Below are positions 35,162-42,774 of a stretch of 64,000 nucleotides of DNA, one piece after another. Source of the stretch: Clostridiales bacterium (GTDB lineage Bacteria; Bacillota; Clostridia; Saccharofermentanales; Saccharofermentanaceae); NCBI GenBank assembly GCA_017615325.1, contig JAGAAI010000006.1:62001-126000 (forward strand), given 5' to 3'. A model generated the notes under the pieces. It did not search any database and was not told the origin of the DNA. It saw only the letters and a list, made by a program, of their open reading frames with translations. Within the stretch, counting starts at the first letter, position 1, and the number at the start of each line of letters is the position of its first letter. Both the position numbers and the translations under genes were made by a program.

Positions 35162-37606
35162 TCAAGCTGCCGCCCCTGTATCAAACCAGCTCTCAAAATC
35201 CTCAGGGGCCTTTTCTCCTGTGTTGATATCGATCTGGATACAGGAGAAAACACGATCCCCGATCTTCGCCACGTAGAAGTAGACTTTACAGGTCTGTCCC
35301 TGTGCTGTTACGTTAGTCAATATCCTTGTATATTCTTTTCCGCATAAGGTAACTTTATCTGTTTGGCTAATCTCGATCTGACCGCCAAGAAAGTCACCTA
35401 CAAATTTAACGCAGCCCTCAGGGGAACTGTCAGCTACGTCACAAAGATCCAGGTCAAGAAAATAGAGCAGCATATCATCGTTGTCGCCTAGGAAGAGTTC
35501 GTCAAAATATCCTACTGAAGCAAACCTGCTTTTAAGCATGTCCCTGTTTGATGAAACACTGGTCGAATTATCCTTTGTGTGATAGCCGTCAGGCAATATG
35601 ATCTTTAATCCGCTCGTGCTGTTTGTATAAACTCCGGTTTCGATATTGCCGGGGTATTCGACCGCAGTTTTGTCCTTATCAGGATTTGTTATATCGTCGC
35701 TATATACGGCAGCAGGTTCTGTTCTCGGGACAAATTCTTCACCATATGTTAATCCGTATCCTTTTTCGAGGAAGCACCCGTCAGTTCCGATCTGGTCAAC
35801 TGATCCATACCAGGGCGAAGGAAGTTTGCCCCTAAAGTCAGCGCAGCCGCAGAGGACATCAGATATACCCTTGCCTTCTGAGCCGGGCAGGTAGCACATT
35901 ACGACGCTGTCCCAGTTCTTGTAATCATTCTTATCGAGGATGACCTGTCTTCCCGCCAGGATGCATGTTACGGTAGGTTTGCCGAGTTTCTTCACTTCAT
36001 CTATTGCTTCCCTGTTCTCCGGGATCCCGAGCGCTCCGCAGAGCTCAAGGTCTTCAGTATCGCCATACCACTCTGCATAGGACTTCTCCCCCACACAGAG
36101 AAGAACCACGTCAGCCTTCTTTGCATCTGCCGGATCAGTTATCACTTCAATACCGTAGTCAGCAGAATAAGTCTCGAAAGCCTTTTGAATAGTAGTTACA
36201 CCGGCGATGACTTTGGAGGGGCTCTCGACCCAGTCGATAGTCCAGCCGCCGCACTGTGACTGGGCATTATCTGCAGCAGGGCCTGTGATATAGACCTTCG
36301 TTCCTTCCTTCAGAGGAAGTGTCTTCTTATCGTTCTTCAAAAGGACAAGGCTCTCTTCTACGAGCTTTTCTGCAACTGCCCTGTATTCAGCTGATCCTAC
36401 ATCAGACTGCTTTGTCTCGATATTCTCGAAGAAGGGATCGTCGAAAAGGCCTGCTTCCTTCTTAACCCTGATTATCCTTGTTACGGCATCGTTCAAACGT
36501 TCTTCCGTGATCCTTCCGTCTTTAACACCGTTGACAATGCTCTGCATGGCTTCATCGAAGCGTGTTACTTCCATGAACATATCGATCCCGGAATTAACAC
36601 CCAGGATTATCTGTTCTTCGTATGTTGCGGGAGATGTCCTCTGGGATCCCTCATAGTCACTGATAATGAAACCTTCAAAACCCATCTCATTCTTGAGCTT
36701 CATTATGTATTCGCCGTACTCATGCATCTGCTTGCCGTTAAGGGCTGAGAAACTGACCATAATGGTCTGGACACCCGCATCTATCTGGGACTGATAGACC
36801 TTGAGGAGTTCATTGATCTCGTTCTCGGTAAGTTCAGAATTACCGCGATCTAAAGGAGTCTTTTCACCTGTTCCATATTCTACGTTGCCGTCACCGAAGA
36901 AGTGCTTTGCACATGCAATGACGCCACCATCGATAAGGCCCTTGGTATAGGCTGTTGAAAGTCTTGTAATAGTATCAAGATCAGAACCATAGGATTCATA
37001 TGTTCTTCCCCATCTGGGATCTTCAGACTGGGCAACGCATGGATAAAGATTCCACGCGATATGGCAGAGCTTACTTTCTTCAGCCGTTATAAGTCCCATC
37101 TGATATTCAAGTTCTTCATCGTTGGCGGCACCCTGGCCGATGTTGTGAGGGAAATAAACAGAATTAAGTGTATAACCTACTCCGTGTGCATGGTCCTGGG
37201 CTACGATAAAAGGGATCCCTGCTTCAGACTTAATGGATGCTTCCATAAAGCCGTCCAGGTATTTACGCCAATCTTTCATGGATACGGCACCGGCTTCTGC
37301 ATAGAGGCTTCCGTAACAGTTGGTCTTCATGAGGATATCGCTTGGGATATTATACTTGCTGGGCTGGACCATCTGGGCAGCCTTCTGCTCCAAGGTAAGA
37401 TCTGCTACGATCTCCTCGGGAGTCATCTTGGCATAACGCATATATTTTGCCTCCGTAGATTCTGTAGCTTCAGCCGTGGTCTCCGTTGCAGAAGTTTCCG
37501 TTACGGATCCGCTGCTGTCGGAAGTCGTCTCGGCAGGTGCTGTATTACATGCCGCAGCTCCCAAAAACAGGGTGAGCGATAGAAATAGAGCAAAATACTT
37601 TTTCAT
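35162..37606 (-). CDS. GH3 glycosidase lipoprotein (copy 3), first enzyme after blaI-blaR1
   Basis: The 814-residue lipoprotein (lipobox AAAC) has a Ser/Thr-rich linker, a GH3 barrel (GIPFIVAQDHAHGVGYTLN, CAKHFFGDGNVEYGTGEK, nucleophile Asp in GFIISDYEGS) and a GH3 C-terminal domain (GRQVILDKNDYKNWDSV). It is the most divergent of the three copies: DHAHG replaces DDVHG and its tail domain is shorter. It starts 43 bp after the blaR1-like gene with a GGAGGAG site and no terminator between them, so it is probably in the BlaI-controlled transcript. Confidence 0.9.
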   Translation of the reverse strand: MKKYFALFLSLTLFLGAAACNTAPAETTSDSSGSVTETSATETTAEATESTEAKYMRYAKMTPEEIVADLTLEQKAAQMVQPSKYNIPSDILMKTNCYGSLYAEAGAVSMKDWRKYLDGFMEASIKSEAGIPFIVAQDHAHGVGYTLNSVYFPHNIGQGAANDEELEYQMGLITAEESKLCHIAWNLYPCVAQSEDPRWGRTYESYGSDLDTITRLSTAYTKGLIDGGVIACAKHFFGDGNVEYGTGEKTPLDRGNSELTENEINELLKVYQSQIDAGVQTIMVSFSALNGKQMHEYGEYIMKLKNEMGFEGFIISDYEGSQRTSPATYEEQIILGVNSGIDMFMEVTRFDEAMQSIVNGVKDGRITEERLNDAVTRIIRVKKEAGLFDDPFFENIETKQSDVGSAEYRAVAEKLVEESLVLLKNDKKTLPLKEGTKVYITGPAADNAQSQCGGWTIDWVESPSKVIAGVTTIQKAFETYSADYGIEVITDPADAKKADVVLLCVGEKSYAEWYGDTEDLELCGALGIPENREAIDEVKKLGKPTVTCILAGRQVILDKNDYKNWDSVVMCYLPGSEGKGISDVLCGCADFRGKLPSPWYGSVDQIGTDGCFLEKGYGLTYGEEFVPRTEPAAVYSDDITNPDKDKTAVEYPGNIETGVYTNSTSGLKIILPDGYHTKDNSTSVSSNRDMLKSRFASVGYFDELFLGDNDDMLLYFLDLDLCDVADSSPEGCVKFVGDFLGGQIEISQTDKVTLCGKEYTRILTNVTAQGQTCKVYFYVAKIGDRVFSCIQIDINTGEKAPEDFESWFDTGAAA

Positions 37607-37649
37607 GTTTTCTCCTCCAAGATTCTATATATGGAATAATTCCTGAGTA

Positions 37650-39155
37650 CTATATTGTCGGGGCGTTTTGGGACAGCTTCGACATGATATCCATAAACCT
37701 GTCACTGTCTGAATAAGACATACGCTGATATGAAGTGTTCCTCTTACTGTAATTGTCGCTTAAATAGACAGCATGTGTCTTGGCTGAATACAAAACCCTG
37801 CAGTATCTGTCATTGCCCGGATCCTGACCGTCCTGAAGCTTTACATAGAGCGCATTGTCAGCCTCCTTGGAAACACTGTCCTCGTTGATCCTGAAAAGGC
37901 AGTTATCGGTCTTGAGTAATGAGTTAAGTTCCTGAAGCGTATCAGGATCGTTTACCGACATCTGGGTATATGTCGTATACTGATCGAGGTTCTCTGCCGT
38001 CAACAACGCGGAAGTAGGTATTATCTCCGGCTCTTCTACAGGAGGAGTATATTTGAATCTCTCCTGTCTAGTTAAATACGTTGATTCATAATCGAAATGC
38101 ACTTTCGCTTCCTTCAGATTATTTACATATTTTTCCGGACTGGTCTTTACAGCTGATGTACCAGCCGTCAGAAGAGCCGAAGCCATGACCAGAAGAACGA
38201 GGACTGCTATGACAGAAGAATATGTTTGAGGTCTTCCGATAAGGTAAAGACGTCTGTTCATCTCCTTCTTTTTGTTGGCCATGGGAGATACGAATGAATA
38301 TCTGTAACGAATGGACTGTTTTCTCAAAGCTGCGATCAGCACCATACCGTATTCTCTTTTCTCCTCAATGCTCATGTCCCTGGTAACCTGGGCATCACAT
38401 GCAAGCTCACGGTCGAAGCGGGCTGAACATCCCATAACCCATACAAGAGGATTGAACCAGTAAATGGTGCAGCAAAGGGACAGGAAGAATGCAAAGAGAT
38501 TATCGTGGTGCTTGATATGTGTTAACTCATGAATGAGTATGTAGCGAAGATCTTCGGGAGTATCCATTACCCATGTAGGAAGATAGATCGAAGGGCTTAT
38601 GATGCCGACAGCACAAGGGGATGATGCATTGTCGGAAACATAGATAGCTGGCATCTGTTCAAGTTCAAGGATATCCAGGAGATCCTTATTGATCCCGCTG
38701 TCACACAAGACCTTGGAAAGCTCTGATGCGAAGAGTCTGCGGCCTTTCTTAAGTTTAAAAGTAAAACGCAGATTATTTACAAGAGTAAAGATCCCTACGA
38801 CAGCAACTCCTGCTATCCATACAAGAAGAAGAACATCCGTAACAGACAAGGCTCTAACAACATGAGAAACCTCACCTGCGTGGCTAATTGCAACTTCTTT
38901 TACAAGGGTATCATTGCTTATAACGATCTTACTGACGTCATTATCTGTTGCCGGAGCAAAGAGATTCAACAAACTCAGTTCGCTCTCGATCGAGAAAGGA
39001 AGCAAGAGGCGCAGCGCAACAGGGATCCACAGATAGTACTGCAATCTCTTGTCGAGCTTCTTCTCCAAAAGAAGCCTGATCAGCATAACGACTGCTATAA
39101 GGATAGAAGCCTGTATGGTGATCTCGCTAATGACTGTCAGTAAGCTGCTGATCAT
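37650..39155 (-). CDS. BlaR1/MecR1-family M56 membrane metalloprotease, non-PBP sensor
   Basis: The 501-residue protein has four predicted membrane spans (about 12-29, 38-54, 106-127, 308-330) and the M56 zinc motif HELTHIKHHDN (H209-E210, H213) with the downstream ELACDAQV. In BlaR1 and MecR1 this protease is switched on by an external sensor and leads to BlaI loss. Here the C-terminal ~170 residues outside the membrane are not penicillin-binding-protein-like: no SxxK, and only about a third of the usual size. The start overlaps the blaI stop by 1 bp. Confidence 0.85.
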   Translation of the reverse strand: MISSLLTVISEITIQASILIAVVMLIRLLLEKKLDKRLQYYLWIPVALRLLLPFSIESELSLLNLFAPATDNDVSKIVISNDTLVKEVAISHAGEVSHVVRALSVTDVLLLVWIAGVAVVGIFTLVNNLRFTFKLKKGRRLFASELSKVLCDSGINKDLLDILELEQMPAIYVSDNASSPCAVGIISPSIYLPTWVMDTPEDLRYILIHELTHIKHHDNLFAFFLSLCCTIYWFNPLVWVMGCSARFDRELACDAQVTRDMSIEEKREYGMVLIAALRKQSIRYRYSFVSPMANKKKEMNRRLYLIGRPQTYSSVIAVLVLLVMASALLTAGTSAVKTSPEKYVNNLKEAKVHFDYESTYLTRQERFKYTPPVEEPEIIPTSALLTAENLDQYTTYTQMSVNDPDTLQELNSLLKTDNCLFRINEDSVSKEADNALYVKLQDGQDPGNDRYCRVLYSAKTHAVYLSDNYSKRNTSYQRMSYSDSDRFMDIMSKLSQNAPTI

Positions 39156-39526
39156 CAGTCTTTTCCGCCTTTCAGAAGAGCGATCATCTGGTCGATATCT
39201 TCATCAGAAAGCTTATCTGACTTCGCAAGATAGGAAACCATCGTAAGCGGGTTATCATCGAAAACACGGGAAAGCGTGTTATCAAGCTCTTCCCTTATTA
39301 CTTCGTCCTGCTTGAATGCAGCCCTGTATAACTTGGGATTAGCTTCCTCGACCTTGATGGTACCCTTGGTCTCCATCCTTTTAAGGAAGGATATAACGGC
39401 ATGACGGGTCCAGGAATGCTGCTTGTTAACTTCATCACAGATCTGTCTTAATGTGCAGGGCTGCTTAGCCCATATGATCTTCATGATGTCCCATTCATTT
39501 CCTGTCAGATTTATCTCATTACTCAT
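39155..39526 (-). CDS. BlaI/MecI-family transcriptional repressor
   Basis: The 123-residue winged-helix protein shows the family core LTGNEWDIMKIIWAKQPCTLRQICDEV, HAVISFLKRMETKGTIKVE, and a C-terminal dimerisation region ending DIDQMIALLKGGKD. BlaI repressors bind paired palindromes and are removed when the partner M56 protease is activated. The start has an AGGAG site and the stop overlaps the protease gene. Its promoter is flanked by two matching 16-bp sites, consistent with autoregulation of this gene and the downstream cluster. Confidence 0.9.
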   Translation of the reverse strand: MSNEINLTGNEWDIMKIIWAKQPCTLRQICDEVNKQHSWTRHAVISFLKRMETKGTIKVEEANPKLYRAAFKQDEVIREELDNTLSRVFDDNPLTMVSYLAKSDKLSDEDIDQMIALLKGGKD

Positions 39527-39544
39527 ATTAACTCCTATATTGTG

Positions 39545-39560
39545 GTAACTAATTTATTAC
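39545..39560 (-). promoter_or_regulatory. Putative BlaI operator, downstream of the -10
   Basis: The plus-strand sequence GTAACTAATTTATTAC is a partial palindrome that matches the second site at 39607-39622 in 12 of 16 positions (consensus GTAACNNNTTTNTTAC). It covers the probable transcription start of the blaI-like gene. Confidence 0.5.
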
Positions 39561-39570
39561 TTATGCCTGT

Positions 39571-39599
39571 ATAATAATCTTGAACAGTCGATATGTCAA
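39571..39599 (-). promoter_or_regulatory. Promoter of the blaI-blaR1-GH3 operon
   Basis: Minus-strand TTGACA (39594-39599), exactly 17 bp, and TATTAT (39571-39576). It is an excellent sigma-A-type promoter 44 bp from the ATG, with a candidate operator on each side. Confidence 0.75.
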
Positions 39600-39606
39600 G
39601 ATAGTA

Positions 39607-39622
39607 GTAACAGTTTTGTTAC
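39607..39622 (-). promoter_or_regulatory. Putative BlaI operator, upstream of the -35
   Basis: GTAACAGTTTTGTTAC is an inverted repeat with 6-bp arms (GTAACA / TGTTAC) and a 4-bp centre. It lies 62 bp, close to six helical turns, from its partner site. Confidence 0.5.
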
Positions 39623-39732
39623 CATTGTTTTATATATTTCTACCACCGGAACACCGTAAACTCATCTCAATGACACCGTAGAGTGCGTAAATTGGCATTT
39701 AACAGTGTCAAGATCAAAAGATGATCACAAAT

Positions 39733-39760
39733 AAAAAACCGCAGGAACTGATTCCTGCGG
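39733..39760 (-). terminator. Terminator of the tRNA-Pro pair
   Basis: A perfect 9-bp stem (CCGCAGGAA / TTCCTGCGG) with a 4-nt loop, followed on the minus strand by TTTTTTATTT, lies directly after the 3' end of the first tRNA. The ~110 bp between it and the blaI promoter hold nothing else I recognise. Confidence 0.85.
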
Positions 39761-39762
39761 TT

Positions 39763-39839
39763 TGGTCGGAGTGACGGGACTCGAACCCACGACCTCTTGC
39801 TCCCTAAGCAAGCACTCTAGCCACCTGAGCTACACCCCG
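39763..39839 (-). tRNA. tRNA-Pro (anticodon AGG)
   Basis: The 77-nt cloverleaf folds with acceptor CGGGGTG / CACTCCG, encoded CCA, D arm GCTC...GAGT and TTCGAGT T-loop. The anticodon stem CTTGC / GCAAG closes the loop TTAGGGA. Position 34-36 reads AGG, so it decodes CCN proline codons; A34 would need deamination to inosine to read beyond CCU. A34 tRNAs other than tRNA-Arg are uncommon in bacteria. Confidence 0.85.
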
Positions 39840-39868
39840 ATGTTATCGGTCGCTTATGATTTGAAAAA

Positions 39869-39944
39869 TGGTCGGAGTGGCGAGACTCGAACTCGCGGCC
39901 TCTTGCTCCCGAAGCAAGCACTCTACCACCTGAGCCACACCCCG
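39869..39944 (-). tRNA. tRNA-Pro (anticodon CGG)
   Basis: The 76-nt cloverleaf has acceptor CGGGGTG / CACTCCG with encoded CCA. Its anticodon stem CTTGC / GCAAG matches that of the neighbouring tRNA, with loop TTCGGGA giving anticodon CGG for the CCG codon. It is very similar to the AGG tRNA 29 bp away, so one probably arose by duplication of the other. Confidence 0.88.
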
Positions 39945-40007
39945 GAGTCTTTCCAAATCACAGGCTAAATAATAATAGTACAAGTAAGAAGATAATGCAA
40001 GCCTTAT

Positions 40008-40038
40008 ATCAAAAAAACGGGTCCCGAAGGACCCGTTT
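40008..40038 (-). terminator. Terminator after the SLH/solute-binding gene
   Basis: On the minus strand, AAACGGGTCC, a TTCG tetraloop and GGACCCGTTT followed by a T-run. It lies 21 bp past the stop at 40060. Confidence 0.9.
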
Positions 40039-40059
40039 CTGTCATCTGATCATGTTTGA

Positions 40060-42615
40060 TCAAGCAGGGTTGATACCATAATCATCCTTAATGGCATTCT
40101 TAAAATCAGTCAATGCTTCATCTCTTGTCTTCTCTCCATGAGAATACTGCCAGACCTGATCACACCAGTAAGAACCTATACCGTCATCGTATTCGCTCTT
40201 ATTCTTACCTGTCGCATAATCACTGGCAGAACTGAATACATCAAACATATTCTGACCTCCGAGGAAATCACATTTACCATCTGATTTGCCCATTACGACT
40301 GCAGAAGCAACAGCATCCTTGGTGCCGGTATCGTTCAAAAGACCATTTGCCCAGGCATACTGTACGCCATCCTTGGAAGTATCCAAAGTAATGTATTTGA
40401 TGATATCGGCAACAACATCTTTATTGGAGGTATTCTTATTCGCCATGACCCATGTACCGCCCCAGAAGAAGCCTACAGGAGGGGTGCATACTGCCCAGTC
40501 TCCGTATGTTCCCTTAGAAGTATCAAGTTTTTTGGTGTCTCCGGCACCATCCCATGATCCGCAGTTATCGCCCATGGTGTAATTGATAAGCCATGCGGGG
40601 CCTAAGAAACCGAAGCATTCTTTAGGACCCAATCCTGCCATATCATCATTCCACTCTCCGGACCATTGCCTGGTATCGTTAGTATATCCGTTATCTACAA
40701 GCTGTTTGGCAATATCAAGGAATGCCTCGCGGTCAGGATCGATAACGAGCTTGCCCTTGCTGTTGATCCAACCCTTGGATGAACCTCCTGCTACTGCGTG
40801 CCAGACATCATCGATGCCCGAACAGATAACATAGCCCTTATCCTTGAGTTTCTTGGCTGCTGCCATAAACTTATCCCAGCCGGGGCCAACCTGATTTGCG
40901 ATCTTAGCCGGATCATCAGTCCCGAAAACCTCCTTGGCAATGGATCTTCTGTAAATGAAAGCACCGCCTGTTGACTGGAATCCCAAACCTACGATATTGT
41001 TGTCAGAAGGTCTTGTTCCGATATCGACCGTGTACTGAGCGATCTTAGCCTTGGATATTCCGCTCTTAACATCGATCCCAAGGTCCTTATATGTTGCTGC
41101 ATACTTCGATGCTGCCCCCTGGGTATACTTGAGAACAAAAGCTTCCTCTGCAGCATAGATATCAGGAGCACTTGTTCCGCCCTTTGAAAGTGCTAGATCC
41201 AGTTCATCCTGATATTTGCCGTTGTCATTGGAAAGGATCTTGGTCTTGACCTCATACTGCTTTGCAATATCCTGATGAGTCTTCATATAGGTATCGACCA
41301 TCGACGGAACTTCATCATTAAAGGACCAGATGTTCAAGACCTTTTTCTCAGTTGTTTTATTACCGGAGCCATTACCGTTGCTGCCGCTGCCGCTTCCGGC
41401 ATATTTATCGAACTTATAAAGGAACGTTACCATCTGACGTCTCAGACAGTCACCGTTAGGTCTGAACGTACCGTCATCGTATCCTGCGAGGATCTTCTTC
41501 TCTGAAGCCCAGAGAGTTGCCTTATAAAAATAATCAGTCTTCTTTACATCGGAGAACTTGTTCTTAGTCGAAGTCGGCTTAGGCTGCCCTGCAAGCCTCC
41601 AGAGGAATGTTACGGCATGCTTTCTTGCGCATACGATCTGAGGGCCGAACGTTCCGTCCTTATAACCTTCTACGATATGGTTCTCATTACCCCAGATACA
41701 TGCTTTATAGAAATAATCCGTTTTCTTTACATCACTGAATTTGCATGTCGAAGACTTAGGCTTGGGTTCTCCCTGCAATCTCCAGATAAAGGTTACCATC
41801 TGCGCTCTGGTACACTTGTTGGCAGGCCGGAATTCTGTCTGGTTGGCATAGCCTTTTACAACACCTTTGGCCGTAAGATAATTGGTAGGTTCATACCAGA
41901 AATCCTTCTTCGATGTGACATCCTTATAAAGCACCTGAACATCACAATTAACGGTCTGCCCATCCGCAGAAGCGGATATGACAGCAGTTCCCGCCTGTTT
42001 AGCTGTTACTTTGCCCTTAGAGTCTACAGTTGCAACCTTTGTGTCTGACGATTTCCATGTAATCTCAGCATCAGAATTATCCATCGTAGCTTTCAGGGAA
42101 GCATTTTTACCGGATATGATCGAAAGGTTTGTCTTATCCAATTTAAGAACGCTCTTGGAGATCTTAAAGTTTGTAGAACCCGCTGCAAAATGTACTTGCG
42201 GATTCCAATTAACGGGAAGCAAATACATATGTCTGTCTCCGTCATTTATGTATTTCTTTGTATTGTTTATAACATACATATACGAATAATACACATAATA
42301 TTCGCCTTCAAACTGGCTCGTAAAGGTCTTCGTTATTGTCTGGCCTTTAGCAGTGTAAGGGATCTGTTCTTCGTGCATCACCCAGCCATTAAGCCCCGGG
42401 GTAACTGCAAACACATCGATCTCAACATAATTTTTTCCATCATCACATTCTTGAAAAACTTCTGTTTGGATCTTTATGTCAATATTTTTCCCGGGCAGAT
42501 ATGTCTGTCCTTTGGTGGGCGACACAATGCCGTCTGCATTTACTGTTAACGGCATCATGGTAAACATCATGAAAACAGCCAACAATAAAGATAATACTTT
42601 CTTCCTCACCTTCAT
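40060..42615 (-). CDS. SLH-anchored extracellular solute-binding protein (fusion)
   Basis: The 851-residue protein is a modular fusion. It has a signal peptide (KVLSLLLAVFMMFTMMPL), an N-terminal beta-rich region, and a BIG2-like domain (LSIISGKNASLKATM, ATVDSKGKVTAKQAGTAVISA). Three SLH repeats follow (about 230-400), then a Gly/Ser linker (GSGSGSNGNGSGN) and a complete family-1-type substrate-binding domain. That domain starts KVLNIWSFNDEVPSM and includes GTSAPDIYAAEEAF, IVGLGFQSTGGAFIYRRSIAKEVFG and PPVGFFWGGTWVMANK. Such domains normally are lipoproteins of ABC sugar importers. No permease or ATPase gene is adjacent. Confidence 0.85.
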   Translation of the reverse strand: MKVRKKVLSLLLAVFMMFTMMPLTVNADGIVSPTKGQTYLPGKNIDIKIQTEVFQECDDGKNYVEIDVFAVTPGLNGWVMHEEQIPYTAKGQTITKTFTSQFEGEYYVYYSYMYVINNTKKYINDGDRHMYLLPVNWNPQVHFAAGSTNFKISKSVLKLDKTNLSIISGKNASLKATMDNSDAEITWKSSDTKVATVDSKGKVTAKQAGTAVISASADGQTVNCDVQVLYKDVTSKKDFWYEPTNYLTAKGVVKGYANQTEFRPANKCTRAQMVTFIWRLQGEPKPKSSTCKFSDVKKTDYFYKACIWGNENHIVEGYKDGTFGPQIVCARKHAVTFLWRLAGQPKPTSTKNKFSDVKKTDYFYKATLWASEKKILAGYDDGTFRPNGDCLRRQMVTFLYKFDKYAGSGSGSNGNGSGNKTTEKKVLNIWSFNDEVPSMVDTYMKTHQDIAKQYEVKTKILSNDNGKYQDELDLALSKGGTSAPDIYAAEEAFVLKYTQGAASKYAATYKDLGIDVKSGISKAKIAQYTVDIGTRPSDNNIVGLGFQSTGGAFIYRRSIAKEVFGTDDPAKIANQVGPGWDKFMAAAKKLKDKGYVICSGIDDVWHAVAGGSSKGWINSKGKLVIDPDREAFLDIAKQLVDNGYTNDTRQWSGEWNDDMAGLGPKECFGFLGPAWLINYTMGDNCGSWDGAGDTKKLDTSKGTYGDWAVCTPPVGFFWGGTWVMANKNTSNKDVVADIIKYITLDTSKDGVQYAWANGLLNDTGTKDAVASAVVMGKSDGKCDFLGGQNMFDVFSSASDYATGKNKSEYDDGIGSYWCDQVWQYSHGEKTRDEALTDFKNAIKDDYGINPA

Positions 42616-42713
42616 ATTATGTCCTCCCCTCAGATTATTTCAGGCCGAGCCCTTATACCCGAATTATACAACAGGTGGAAGATATAAAAATGTAAACTTT
42701 TATCCATCCCCCA

Positions 42714-42749
42714 AAAAACAAAAAAGAAGCACCGGATCTCCGGTGCTTC
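42714..42749 (-). terminator. Terminator of the ileS-ispH operon
   Basis: A perfect 11-bp stem GAAGCACCGGA / TCCGGTGCTTC (42726-42749) followed on the minus strand by TTTTTTGTTTTTTG. It lies 25 bp past the ispH-S1 stop. Confidence 0.9.
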
Positions 42750-42774
42750 CTTAGAAACATAAATAATTGTCAGA

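Noticed and set aside
35092..35253. Longer start of the serine hydrolase
   Set aside because: It overlaps the end of the upstream GH3 gene, and the lipoprotein signal begins at 35091 after a GGAGGGT site.
28216..37606. NagZ (beta-N-acetylglucosaminidase) identity for the GH3 proteins
   Set aside because: The NagZ KHFPGHG signature is absent; KHxxADG and the presence of a GH3 C-terminal domain fit beta-glucan exohydrolase/BglX types.
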